Origin: Chiridota heheva
Taxonomy: Eukaryota; Echinodermata; Holothuroidea; Apodida; Chiridotidae
Assembly (NCBI GenBank): GCA_020152595.1
Contig: JAIGNY010001510.1
Location: 2,837,501 to 2,901,500 of the forward strand
Reading direction: 5' to 3'
Length of the DNA stretch: 64,000 nucleotides
Numbering within the stretch: position 1 is the stretch's first letter; the number at the start of each line of letters is the position of its first letter. The notes under the pieces are model-generated. The model was not told where the DNA came from and made no database searches. It saw nothing but the letters and a program-made list of their open reading frames with translations. Of the stretch, positions 11,783-22,685 are shown one piece after another. The position numbers were made by a program, and so were the translations under genes.

Positions 11783-12526
11783 ATGCAGTTAGATGCATTC
11801 CTAAATGACTTGAAAACACACCAATCAAAGCTTCGTGACAATTTAACTGTTAAACAGCGACATGGACTCCGCAATCTGCAAAAGAATAACAACATCATAA
11901 TCAAGCCAGCGGATAAGGGAGGCGGCACCGCTGTTCTCGATAAGAGTAGATACATAGATGAGGCTAAGTCACAACTCACCAACGAGGATTTTTATAAACG
12001 ACGTGATACAGATCCAACAAATTCATTTACCAAAGAACTTTATAATGTGACATCAAGTTTACAACCTAGGATGCAAGAGGAGGTAAGCAAGCTCATTCCT
12101 CCCCGACCTGAAGCTGGAACGTTTTATACACTACCCAAGCTCCACAAACTGCCGGGTTTAGTACGATCAGCAGATCCTAACAGTGACGAGAGTAATTTCG
12201 TTAATGAAGCTCGACGTCTCAATATCAATCCTCCCGGACGTCCGATTGTTTCTGGAGTCGGTACACTGACTGAATATGTTTCATCATACGTAGATAAGGA
12301 ACTGCAGCCGTTACTTAAAACCATCCCTAGCTACATACAGGACACCACAGACTTTCTTAAGAAATTGGGTGATATTAAGAATATATCAGAAGACTCGATC
12401 TTAGTGACATTGGATGTCAGGGCCTGTATACCAACATTCCACATTCAGAAGGTATTCATGCGTGCAAAACCTTTCTTGACAGAAGACAACCATCCACAAA
12501 TTCTAGTGATGACATTTGCAAATTAA
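11783..12526 (+). pseudogene. PLE1 reverse transcriptase, N-terminal half
   Basis: An open frame of 247 codons. IKPADKGG lies at residues 40-47 and is the hallmark first RT block of Penelope-like elements. FYTLPKLHK follows near residue 113-121, then GRPIVSGVGTLTEYVSSYVD, the second RT block. LVTLDVRA near residues 208-215 begins the first aspartate motif; after it the frame shifts (the true continuation, YTNIPHSEG, is in another frame). The upstream amino-terminal region typical of the family is absent, consistent with 5' truncation at the (TA)n tract. The frameshifts make the full protein non-functional as read. Confidence 0.88.
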
Positions 12527-12962
12527 TCAAATTCATTTTGGAGCATAATGCGTTTACCTTCAATCGAGAATTTTATCTTCAATTATGTGGCACAGCAATG
12601 GGCACAAAATGGCCCGTGCTATGCCAATATCTTCATGGCTGTGTTTGAAGAAAAGTTTCTGTCAAATTGTGCTTGCAGGCCCTGGCATACTTTCGTTACA
12701 TAGACGATATTTTTCTGATATGGACACATGGAGCAGATCGCTTGGAAGAATTCATTAACAGGCTTAATGATCATCACCATAGCATTAAGTTCACATATGA
12801 TAGTTCTAATACTAGCATAAATTTTCTTGATGTTACCATCCAACTGGCGAATGGGCAAATTTCTACACGTACATACACCAAACCTACGGACAGACATACA
12901 TACCTTGCATACAACAGCTTTCATCCCCTTCACCTCAAAACTCTCTAATCTATAGCCAGCTT
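12527..12962 (+). pseudogene. PLE1 reverse transcriptase, catalytic region (frameshifted)
   Basis: Pieces in different frames encode FTFNREFYLQLCGTAMGTK, then YANIFMAVFEEKFL, then from 12667 LQALAYFRYIDDIFLIW with the YIDD catalytic pair, and SINFLDVTIQL downstream. At least one base is missing in the A run near 12606, and another shift separates the block ending at 12948 from the C-terminal frame at 12963. The order of motifs matches Penelope-like RT (B, C, D and E blocks). Confidence 0.82.
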
Positions 12963-13769
12963 TTGAGATACAAACGTATCTGTTCAGACCAAAGAAGTTT
13001 TACTGAAGACGCCGCTAACTTGTTCGGTTACTTTATTTCACGTGGTTATCCTTTTAAACGGATCTTAGCTTACTACCATCAAGTTTGCGCCCTGGACAGA
13101 AACACACTCCTCACTTACAAGACAAAACCTCAGTTACTCATACCTATTATCACCAAATATGATCCCAAACTAGAGCCTCTTATCAAATCAATAAAAAATG
13201 ATTACAGCTCTTTGCAAATGGATACCAATATCGGTAAGGTTTTTGAACAACCTCCCATCTATGCACGAAGACAACCACCTAACCTTCGTAGCAAACTGGT
13301 CCGTAGCTCCTGTGGTTCCACTACAAACGCTGGTTCTTGCAATGCCCCCTGTGGTAAAGCTAGATGTGGAGTATGTAAACACGTCAACACCAACACCGAA
13401 ATCACGATCAACAACCAAACACTAAGACCTGGAAACTTTACTTGCGACTCGGCAAACGTCATTTACCTTCTATACTGCCAAAAATGCCCTGAGGCTCATT
13501 ACATAGGCGAAACAGGAGGTAAATTCAGGTATCGCTTTAACAACCATACACATTCCATCAGACACGACAAGGGACTTCCTATACCTTTACACTTCAACAC
13601 TCCTGGACACAACATAAATGACATCAAAATCTGCTTATTGAAAGGAAATTTTAGGAATACAAAAGACAGAAGACTCATGGAATTACAACACATCGTAAAA
13701 TACAAGACCAAGACTCATGGTCTTAACAAAGACATGTCATTTCTGAGCAATTACACCGCATTCAAATAA
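12963..13769 (+). CDS. PLE1 C-terminal region with GIY-YIG endonuclease
   Basis: An intact 268-codon frame. Residues 19-50 hold a conserved post-RT segment (NLFGYFISRGYPFKRIL). PPIYARRQPPNL lies at 97-108, the linker typical of these elements. Cysteines in CNAPCGKARCGVCKH (126-140) form a putative zinc-binding knuckle. The GIY-YIG fold begins at VIYLLYC (166-172) and YIGETG (180-185), followed by the Arg/His-containing RYRFNNH (189-195) and a glutamate in RRLMELQ (236-242). In Penelope-like elements this domain nicks target DNA for primed reverse transcription. It would normally be translated as one polyprotein with the RT, so standing alone it is probably not used. Stop at 13767-13769, followed by the 3' region containing CTGAAGAAGG. 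Confidence 0.88.
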   Translation: MRYKRICSDQRSFTEDAANLFGYFISRGYPFKRILAYYHQVCALDRNTLLTYKTKPQLLIPIITKYDPKLEPLIKSIKNDYSSLQMDTNIGKVFEQPPIYARRQPPNLRSKLVRSSCGSTTNAGSCNAPCGKARCGVCKHVNTNTEITINNQTLRPGNFTCDSANVIYLLYCQKCPEAHYIGETGGKFRYRFNNHTHSIRHDKGLPIPLHFNTPGHNINDIKICLLKGNFRNTKDRRLMELQHIVKYKTKTHGLNKDMSFLSNYTAFK

Positions 13770-14042
13770 ACTACATGACATCACAATTGATTTTCAACGC
13801 ATTCTTTCATGATCTCTTTCCACGCTCCACACGACGGTCCCAGATAGTACGCTTACTACCACGCACAGCACACACGCATTCACACGCGCATTTACTTTTG
13901 CGCTCCTACACTGTTTGAGTATGTTTATGTTCAAAGTTATCATGAGTATTGTAATTCACACTGAAGAAGGACACAGGCGTGTTTATTTTGTGATTTTAAA
14001 ATAAAGTTGATTCAATAGACATCATTATCTTCCTGTATTTTG

Positions 14043-14212
<170 letters not shown>

Positions 14213-14472
14213 AAAATAGGAAAAAATGACAATGTCTCTAGCCAACAGATTATTTTAAAAACCAAATATTTCGAAAACTCCTGTTTCCTTCTTCAGTGGT
14301 ATGAAGTTAAATGACGCTAGAAGATAACAGCGATGATAGCTTGCACGTTAGCGAATTTCAAAGAGCGCCAAAAATCGTACGCGTAAAATAGTAGGCGCAA
14401 AAGGGGAAAAGCGCGCAGAAAAAAAACACAACAAAAAACCGGCGCCAAAATGCGCTGAGGCACAAAAAAGAA

Positions 14473-15081
14473 CTAATGAGACGAAGTGGAAGTGGAAACA
14501 TTTTCCCTAAAAACAGAAAAAGGAGAAAGATAAGACAGATCTTTATTAAGTCCATGGATGTGGCTCTTAGTTTTAATCATAAATTGCAATTCAAACAACT
14601 TTCTGTCTTCCGTGCTTCTAAAGTTCCCCCTGATGAGAACCACTTTCAAATGTTCCAACTTATGTCTAGGCAAATTAAAATGCCCTGCCACGGGATAACC
14701 CTCACTGTCACCATCAAAATCGCGAATAGACTTCTTGTGGTTATTGAACCTCAATCGGAAAGAGGTTCCAGTCTCACCAATATAAGAAATTTCCGGACAT
14801 TTCGAACACATCACGCAGTAAACCACGTTAGAAGAATCTCAGGAAAAAGTTCCCGGTTTGATCACGTGATTCCTCGGGAGAGATACCGTCTCATCCGTGA
14901 CTATGTGCATGCAGATTTGACAACGCGGCTTCCTGCAGGGCTTATTGCCTCGCCCAGGCATCCTGCGCGATATGTTGGAACGAACCAACAAATTCCTAAG
15001 ACCCGGCGGCTGCTTTAGTGCCACAACCGGTGGTGCAGAGAAAATTCCTCCAACCTCTGGGGCGTGTTTCAATATCCCCAT
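14473..15081 (-). pseudogene. PLE2 GIY-YIG endonuclease region with in-frame stop
   Basis: Frames 15081-14839 and 14826-14473 are the same frame interrupted by a single TGA where PLE1 has the cysteine of PGNFTCDSANV; here it reads PGTFS-stop-DSSNVVYCVMC. Upstream lie QPPGLRNLLVRS and a cysteine cluster (NKPCRKPRCQICMHI). Downstream YIGETGTSFRLRFNNH carries the YIG and Arg/His motif, then RKLFELQF the glutamate. It ends near VFRENVSTSTSSH. The stop makes this copy defective unless read through. Confidence 0.85.
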
Positions 15082-15432
15082 GACGATTTAATACACTTCA
15101 AGAGAGGCTGTATCTGTGTACTGTGCGAAACTACGAGGGAATGCGTGCGGTCTTAGTCTTGATCCGATACTCTAAAAGCTCACTGCGATTGACAGGAATA
15201 ACCTTGTCCATGAATTTCCTTAACAGTTTCAAGGGATAGCCCCTTTTAAGAAAGTGCCCCGACATAACGTTAAGTTGGATCTTGAGATCAAGAGGTCAGA
15301 ACAAATTCTCTTAAGACGAAGAAACTGGCTATAAATGATAGATTCCTTAGTGTGTTGGGGATGATTGCTATTATAAACTAGGTAAGCTTGACTATCAGTG
15401 GGCTTGGTGTATAGGAGGTAACCAATGAACCC

Positions 15433-15665
15433 TCACGGATTTTGACCATAAAATCCAAAAAGGTAATTCATCCCGGGAAAAATCATAATAAATTTAATGG
15501 ACGGGTGATACGTATTCGCAAAACCAATAAATTCCCGCAACGAAACCTCGCCATGCTGCCAAATCATGAAGATATCGTCGATATAACGGACATAAAAGGA
15601 AGGAGAGAGTGTGGACTCTTCTAATATCTTACCCTCAAAATCGGCCATAAACAAATTAGCATAAC
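15433..15665 (-). pseudogene. PLE2 reverse transcriptase catalytic fragment
   Basis: The minus frame includes [17 protein letters not shown] then [20 protein letters not shown], the RT catalytic aspartates, and [14 protein letters not shown]. Stop at 15433. The stretch from 15434 to about 15082 continues the RT thumb/linker in broken frames (for example around 15180-15260). Residues encoded to the right of about 15665 are not RT but an inverted terminal repeat read through. Confidence 0.8.
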
Positions 15666-15812
15666 AAGGAGCCAACACTGAAGAATGCTTAGGAAGCCCG
15701 AAAATTTTGTATTTCTCTAAATCTTTGTTGACGAAATTCGACATACCTTGTATTCTATTTTCTTCTGCATATTTGCACGTCAACACGCGGTATATTTTGC
15801 AGCTATATGCAT
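15666..15812 (+). repeat. Inverted Penelope terminal segment (left arm around TA tract)
   Basis: The plus strand reads AACACTGAAGAATGCTTAGG, then CTTTGTTGACGAAATTCGAC and CCTTGTATTCTATTTTCTTC. The same sequence in reverse complement occurs at 16171-16290, next to the 3' end of PLE3. The two ~100-bp arms face each other across the (TA)n tract, forming a large potential hairpin. Confidence 0.8.
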
Positions 15813-16170
<358 letters not shown>

Positions 16171-16631
16171 ATATATGCAGAAGAAAATAGAAGACAAGGT
16201 ATGTCGAATTCCGTCAACAAAGATCTATTAAAATGGAAAATTGTCGTGCTCCCTAAGTCCTTCTTCAGTGTAGACATTCAACATGAAACTGTTAAGTGAA
16301 AACTTAAATAAAACAAATAAAACGCATAACAGAGGAGAAACAGCTGCATCAAAGTACGCTTTATAGGTGACGTAACAAGAACAGGCTTGCGCGTTTAGAA
16401 TCAAATTACAACTGCGTGAAAATTACACCGCTACCTTTTTACACGCTATATGCAATGCGCGCAGAAGAGAGAAAGTTTTACGTACGAAGTTTTACGAAGT
16501 AACTAAATCGACTTAAAGATGCAAGATCTTTGTTTAGGCCTTCTGTTATGGTTTGGTATTTGAAGATGTACATTAGTTCAGCGGTTTTTCTGTCTTTATC
16601 AGACCTAAAACCACCTGCTAAAATGCAGAAC

Positions 16632-16874
16632 CTAAGTCAGTAATGTTGTGTCTGTGTTAAAGTGTTTAGCAATAGGAAGGCCCTGTGTGTTGTTACTGAT
16701 GGGAGAGAGATGGTTATTATATCGGAAGCGAAATTTAGTTTTAGTTTCTCCAATGTAGTTTGCTTTGATGCACTTTTTGCAGTATAGTAGATAAACCACA
16801 TTGGGTGAATCGTAGGTGAAGAGTCCCGGTCTTACAATGTGTTCACTTACTTTCATTTCATTCCTGGTGTCCAT
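16632..16874 (-). pseudogene. PLE3 GIY-YIG endonuclease fragment
   Basis: An 80-codon frame with VVYLLYCKKCIKANYIGETK and FRFRYNNHLSPIS, matching the GIY-YIG core of PLE1. It ends early at a stop after HFNTDTTLLT, so the distal glutamate helix is out of frame. It is separated from the upstream linker (16920-17285) by a frameshift. Confidence 0.85.
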
Positions 16875-16919
16875 ATGTTTACAAAAACTACATCTGGTCT
16901 TGTTGCTGGTCGTATTTCC

Positions 16920-17285
16920 TTACTGTACCTGCATGGTAGGGAGAGCGCTACGCACTAACAGCCTGTGCAAATTGGGGGGCTGCCTTCGAGCGTAAACAGG
17001 AGCAGCGTCAAAAACTTCAGCAATTGTGGGGTCGCTTTTAAGTTTTTTAATATCCTTAACCAGGGGTTCAATTTGTGGATTGAACCTGGTTACAAGGAAG
17101 ATGCGTTTGAGAGAGGGTTCCCTGGGACGATACACTAGCAAAAAATTCCAGTCCAATGGCTGAACGCGGCGAAAGGAGCGCAGCAGCAGCTTAAAGAGAT
17201 AGCCTCTAGAAATTAGTCGCATTACTGATGAATAAGTTATTACTTGAGCATATACGTCTGTACCGCAAGAAATGCCTGTAAACAA
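16920..17285 (-). pseudogene. PLE3 post-RT linker fragment
   Basis: The frame contains LISRGYLFKLLLRSFRRVQP and NPQIEPLVKDIKKLKSDPTI, then VYARRQPPNLHRLLVRSA, matching the segment between RT and endonuclease of PLE1. The cysteine knuckle continues out of frame near 16880-16915. Confidence 0.8.
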
Positions 17286-18185
17286 TTGATTGCTAAAGGT
17301 GTTGTGGATGAAAACTATTGTAGTTGAGGTATGTGTGTCTATCTGTGGGTTTAGTTATACTGATGTTTCTAAGCTGTTGTTTACGATTTGTATTTTGACG
17401 TCCAAAATTTGCACGCATTTTGTGGATTTATTACAAGTGAACTTAATAGTTCGATGAAATTTATTAAGTGCAAATACAAATTCATTGAGCTTTTGAAGGC
17501 CATGGGTCCATATTAGGAAGATGTCGTTGATATACCTGAAGTAACACAGGGGTTTGCAAGTGCATTCAGCAGGATATTTATCTTTAAATTGGCCATAAAA
17601 ATATTTGCGTAATATGGGCCATTTTTGTACCCATGGCTAGTCCCATTTTTTGCAAATAGAGGGCGCCATTGAAAGAAAAATAATTGGATTGAAGGATAGA
17701 TTTGATCAACTTGCCAAGGTCCTCGCCTGAAATGACGGAGGAAGAATTACGTGCAATAAAATCTTCACAAGCACGGACACCTTCCTCATGTGGAATATTA
17801 GTATATAGACTTTTAACATCTAGGGTGACCAGTAGACAGCCTTCTGGTAAATTAACAATCGGCTCCAATTTCCGTAAAAATCAGTTGTATCCTGAATGTA
17901 TTGAGCAAAGGAGAGGCTGCAGCTTTTTATCCACGAAGGCCGATATAAACTCCGTTAAAGTGCCTGTTCTGGAAACAATGGGTCGTCCTGGTGATTGACT
18001 TTGGGCTGACAGGACATCTCGATGGGGTCATCGTTGTTGACTGAAGAACCTGAATCACGCACCATAGATTCCAGCTTGTGTATCTTTGGTAAGGTATAAA
18101 ACCGGCCAACAACAGGATTCGGTGGAATTAAATTCTGCACCTTGTCTCTTGTTTCGAGCTCAAGTTCGAGCAGCAGGGACTGCAA
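17286..18185 (-). pseudogene. PLE3 reverse transcriptase fragments
   Basis: Three blocks in different frames. 18185-17955 has LIPPNPVVGRFYTLPKIHKL. 17868-17584 has CLLVTLDVKSLYTNIPHEEG (first catalytic Asp) and GLAMGTKMA. 17583-17286 has YFRYINDIFLIWTHG, where the second aspartate of the usual YIDD is kept but the first is Asn. That change would be expected to impair catalysis in RT families generally. Confidence 0.82.
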
Positions 18186-18299
18186 TTTCTCGGTTCAAAG
18201 CTTTGTGGGATCATTATCCAGAGGGATCATTATTTAAAGTTGGTTGAGCTTCATCTATAATTTTTCTCTTACTATCATAAATGTATTATGTGTGAGCTT

Positions 18300-18564
<265 letters not shown>

Positions 18565-18728
18565 TTAATGAGTAACGCGCTATTCGTTCGGTACATGATA
18601 ATGCATAGAAGCTGTTTGCATCCATATCACTGGATGCACTTCGCCCTCGTGCATCACTCAGTATGTGCAATGTGCACAGGTTCTATGCATTATCCTGTAC
18701 CGAACGCATAGCGCGCTATTCATTAACC
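18565..18728 (+). mobile_element. Short hairpin MITE with TTAA ends
   Basis: TTAATGAGTAACGCGCTATT at 18565 pairs with the reverse complement of AGCGCGCTATTCATTAA ending at 18728; the arms are about 50 bp with few mismatches (shared GTTCGGTACA.GATAATGCATAGAA). TTAA sits at both ends, as expected for piggyBac-type targets. The centre has two further small hairpins (GCATCC..GGATGC; TGCATCACTCAGTATGTGCA). Confidence 0.8.
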
Positions 18729-18839
18729 CTTTAGGGTTGCGCGTCTGGTTTGTTCAGTTTATTATATCACATTGGAAAGCCAATAACGGAATTGAACGTC
18801 ATGCCAAAAGAAATAAACGATAGTTAAATTCAATCTCAC

Positions 18840-19171
18840 CGCTTTCTCATTCAGGTCGATGACTTTAGCCACGTCCATTTTCCTCAAGGTGTATATCAAA
18901 CAGTCAATGTATGCCTCCATGCGGAAATTACGATCTCCCATAAAAGTCAGCTCACTCACTGCTCTCTTCAACTGCTTCTCGAGTGATGTAATCTTATCTT
19001 CCAAATTCCCTCCAGTCCCTCATTGGTAGTGGTCATCCACGATGGATTAAAAGGGGCGGCGTTCGCAGAGGGGACTGTACGTTCAGAGAAAAGCTCGGCC
19101 CTTGACGACAAAGGAGTTATGATGAGTTCTCCATGAGTGTATTTAAGTGTCGGGGTAGAACGCTTTTCCAT
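18840..19171 (-). CDS. 5' coding exon of unidentified minus-strand gene, with apparent frameshift
   Basis: An ATG at 19171-19169 (context GAAATGG) opens a 55-residue segment starting MEKRSTPTLKYTHGELII and ending TNEGLEG. Near 19005-19010 one base seems missing (GGGAATTTGG where one more A would keep frame); the other frame continues NLEDKITSLEKQLKRAVSEL, a coiled-coil-like heptad pattern, to VAKVIDLNEKA. A donor (GCG then GTGAGA) follows 18840, leaving phase 0, compatible with the downstream exons at 4305 or 4040. A possible acceptor (TTTAACAG) lies just before the ATG, so a 5' UTR exon may exist further right. I do not recognise the protein. The frameshift may be an assembly error, a polymorphism or real decay. 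Confidence 0.55.
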
Positions 19172-21397
19172 TTCTCTGTTAAATGAGGGTAATATTTTTC
19201 ATAATGAAATAAAAAATAATAATAATATTTATCTGATATTTATTTTTAATTGATTAATTTATGGTCTATGGACATGTAGGCCTAGGCCTATAAAGGCTCT
19301 GTATTGGTTGAAAATGTTAATTAATGAAAAACCCTTTTAATTTTTTAGTTAAGGCTGATCAAATTTTGATCAGTTTTACGCGAAATTGATGATGTATGAC
19401 ATGGCGAACAGATTAAAATCCTTCTATCATTTCTTAAATTTCTATCCTAATACTCAGTCACTGAAAATGATAGAAGTGTATTCCTGTCAGTCCGGCAGCA
19501 TGCCTATTAATAGGAACATTTATAACACACGAGAATTTTAAAGTAATGCAGTCATATTGTTTAGATGTTGCAATAAAATGTCAGACTTTTTCATTTTTGT
19601 ACTTGAAATATTAAAATTCGTTGTGTTGAAAAACAATTGAATTTTCAAAATGGCTGTTTCGCGCTAAAAATCCTAGCTTTATTACCTATTATCTATAAAA
19701 TTTCGGCGTGGTGTATATATCAAATGGAAGTGGAAAAGTTTTAGCCATGACAGTAATGAAGGTATTTTCATAAGTTTTTAAGTTTCCCCTAGCAAAGATA
19801 TTTTCCCAGACGTATTTCAAATTTGAACTTTGTAACATTGCATAAGGCTTTAACGTTAAGATAGCAAAGGATCATGGGAAATATCACAAAATGGCGGCTT
19901 TCATGTAGCAAAATGTTTCCATTTATTGTAACATTTATGTTCCCATTAATAAGCATACTGCTGGACTGCCTGTTAAAATTTCATTAAGGGCAAGGCAAAG
20001 ATTAAAAACCTTTTCTTCAGAATTTGTTTTACGTTTTAAAATCTAGGGCTTAAGGCATTTGACCCAGGGCAACCTTGGTATGTCTATTCTTTATTTGTAA
20101 ATCCTTTGTTTTTAAACGTCTATCATCAGATCATAATTTTTTGAAAGTGGTTTAGTAAATTAGATCAAAATGTTTAAAAGACTTTCTCATCTTTAAAAGT
20201 AATTATAACTGAGATGCAGGAGAGAAATTAAAAAAATATATAAAGAGTTTCACGCAACATCACAAATTTAGCATAAATTAAAAATCGTTAAAACTTTAGA
20301 TCAGTTATAGGTCTACAGGCCTACCTCAAAAACTAAAAGTGTTATTTTAAAATTCAAAACTGAACTGCTGATCAGCTCATATCTTAATACTCGTTTAACC
20401 AATTTAGAAATTACTAATTATGTCCATAGACCTTTTAAGTTAATAAATATCTTAAAAACTTGCAACTTACAGCTTTGTTTGAAAAGATCCAAAATTTGCA
20501 TAAGCGATCGATTTATTTAGATGTCAGTACTCCAACTATGTTTCCCGTTCAACTTTTTAAAGTGTGTGACAGAAATGTTTTGATAATATATCAATGACAT
20601 TCAGATTCAAATTGTGCGCCATCCTAAAAATTACACCACACGCGCGCGGTTTTTGCGCAATAAACCGTTTAATGTGACGCGTTCCGAGGTATCTTTCAAA
20701 TCGCGCAATGTGCAAATTTTGCGTTGTTTCAGCGCACTAGATCATTTACGCTTCCTAATACGTTCCCTTCATACATACTAAACATTTGAGGTCCGATTTT
20801 TGTTTTCTCTGGTACCGATCCCGCTTTCAGACCTGTTTTTTAGTACCTGTTTGCCCATAAACGCATTCATAAATTTTGCTGGACTTTTAAAGTTTCAAAG
20901 TTTTTGAGGAGTTTGTCCTTCTGGCCATTATATGGTTATGCATATGATTAAGTTGTCCCTCCCCCTCCTCCCCACACACACACACTCGTAGTCGAGAATA
21001 CGGGGTACAACAAGAAATCCCCCTCACACTTTTTCCAACTTTATATCATCTGTATTCTGTTGATTTAAGTTGTTATGTTTTTTTATATGTAAATTTGATT
21101 TTGTGAGCGCCCCACACACTTTTGGTAGGCAATTCCCTATGCAAAAGTATTTCTAGGGGTCAACATGTTTTGACTCTGCATGGCGCTTAATTTTTTCTTC
21201 TAATTCTATACAGTTCATAGGCGGAATTTGGAGGACGGGGCATTTTGCCACTTTGTTGCATATTTCAGTTTATTTTGTATGTTGATTTGTTGTATCTTGG
21301 CGTGATTTTAATCCCCTCCCCCTCCCCCACCTCCCCACACACACTTTTCGATGGGAAAATTCCGCTCATGGTACAGTTGATATTACATAGCTGTTCA
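19172..21397. other. No gene seen; intergenic, upstream of the minus-strand gene
   Basis: AT-rich, without open frames of note. A CG-rich patch at 20636-20760 (CACACGCGCGCGG, GTGACGCGTTCCG) stands out from the AT background. No promoter elements can be assigned. Confidence 0.45.
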
Positions 21398-22685
21398 GGG
21401 GCGGATCTAGTAAAATCACAAGGAGGTGGTTTTGATTACTATTGAAGTAACCAAAAAAGTGTTTTATGAGCAGTTTTGATTAACTGATTAATGAAACATA
21501 TTAGGACAAGGGTGCAGAGTCTTATAAGCGGGCAAGGATGAAAACGTACCCCCTGAAAAGATTTAACTTCCCTCAGGTTTTCTTTCAATTGGGAAATTAT
21601 TTTAAAAATTTGAAGGAAAATTTGGCAAAATCATTGAAATTTAGTAAATTTAACATCATTTTGCAAAAATTGATGAAAATTTACCGAAAATCGAAAACAA
21701 ATTGCCCCCAAAATAAAGAAAATGGAAGAAAATTGCAAAAATCATTTTTTTTTTTTATGAACATTGAAAGAGATATCCCAAACATTGAAGGAATTTCCCA
21801 TAAATTGATGAAAATTTACCAAAATTTCCCCCCCCGTCCCCGAAAAAAAACTGCCTTTAAAATGAAAGAAATTTTCGAAAAAACATAACAATGAAAAAAT
21901 TTCTCAAATATTGAAAGTGATTTCCAATCATTAAATACAATTTCACGAAAATTGAAGTAATTTATCAAAAAATAAAAAAACAATTGCCCCAAAATGAAGG
22001 AAATTTTCCAAAATTGCACGAGAGTTAAGGAAATTTCTAAAATATTGAAAGAGATATCACAAACATTGAAGGAAATTTACCCAAAAATTGAATTTTTTAC
22101 CTAAGATCGAAAAAACTGCCTCAAAATGAAAGAAATTTTTCGAAAATTGAAGAAAATTACACAAGAATGAAAAAAAATCTTAAATAATTATATTTGAAAG
22201 TGATTTTCCAATCATTCAATGAAATTTTTTGAAAATTTAAGTAATTAACCGAAATTCAAAGAAATATTGCCCCCAAATGAAGAAAATTTTATGAAAATTG
22301 CATGAGAATTAAGGAAATTGCCCAAAATTGAAAGAGATTTTTCAAACATTAAAGGAAAATCCTCGAAATTGAAATAAAAATTGGTCGAAAATCAAAGGAA
22401 AATTTCCTAAACATTGCAAGAAAATTTCCAGAAAATTGAAAAAAAATCCGAAAATCAAAGAAAAATTGCCCCAAAATAAAGAAATTTTCCGAAAATTGCA
22501 CGAGAATTAAGAAAATTTCTTAAAGATTGAAAGAGATTTCTATGAAACTTCCTGAAAATTGAAGGGAATTTACAAGGAGGGGTTCTGGTTATATTGGAGT
22601 AATAAAAATGTTGTAATTTTGTTGGAAGGAGGGTAGGGGTTAGGGGGGTTTACCCCCAGAACCCCCTCTATATCCTCCACTGCTG
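21398..22685 (+). mobile_element. Degenerate hAT-like element filled with AAATTGAAGG-type repeats
   Basis: The left end CAGGGGCGGATCTAG is a typical hAT-like terminus; the right end near 22620-22685 has the matching GGGGGTTTACCCCC and CCTCTATATCCTCCACTG. The interior (21540-22570) is degenerate tandem repetition of purine-rich units around AAATTTCCNAAAATTGAAGG. Similar interiors occur at 47560-47850 and 54740-55110. No transposase was seen. Target duplications are not clear. Confidence 0.5.

Larger units (their letters stand above)
16171..18240 (-). mobile_element. Penelope-like retroelement 3 (PLE3), degenerate
   Basis: Minus orientation. Reading right to left: RFYTLPKIHKLESMV (near 18085), LVTLDVKSLYTNIPHEEG (near 17840), GLAMGTKMA, YFRYINDIFLIW (near 17500; YIND instead of YIDD), QPPNLHRLLVRSA, and a GIY-YIG region VVYLLYCKKCIKANYIGETK. 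The 3' region includes ACACTGAAGAAGGACTTAGG at about 16255-16275. Longest of the three in RT coverage but fragmented by stops and frameshifts. The 5' end stops just short of the (TA)n tract at 18300. Confidence 0.9.

Noticed and set aside
14476-15018. 180-codon plus-strand frame
   Set aside because: It is the antisense of the PLE2 endonuclease region.
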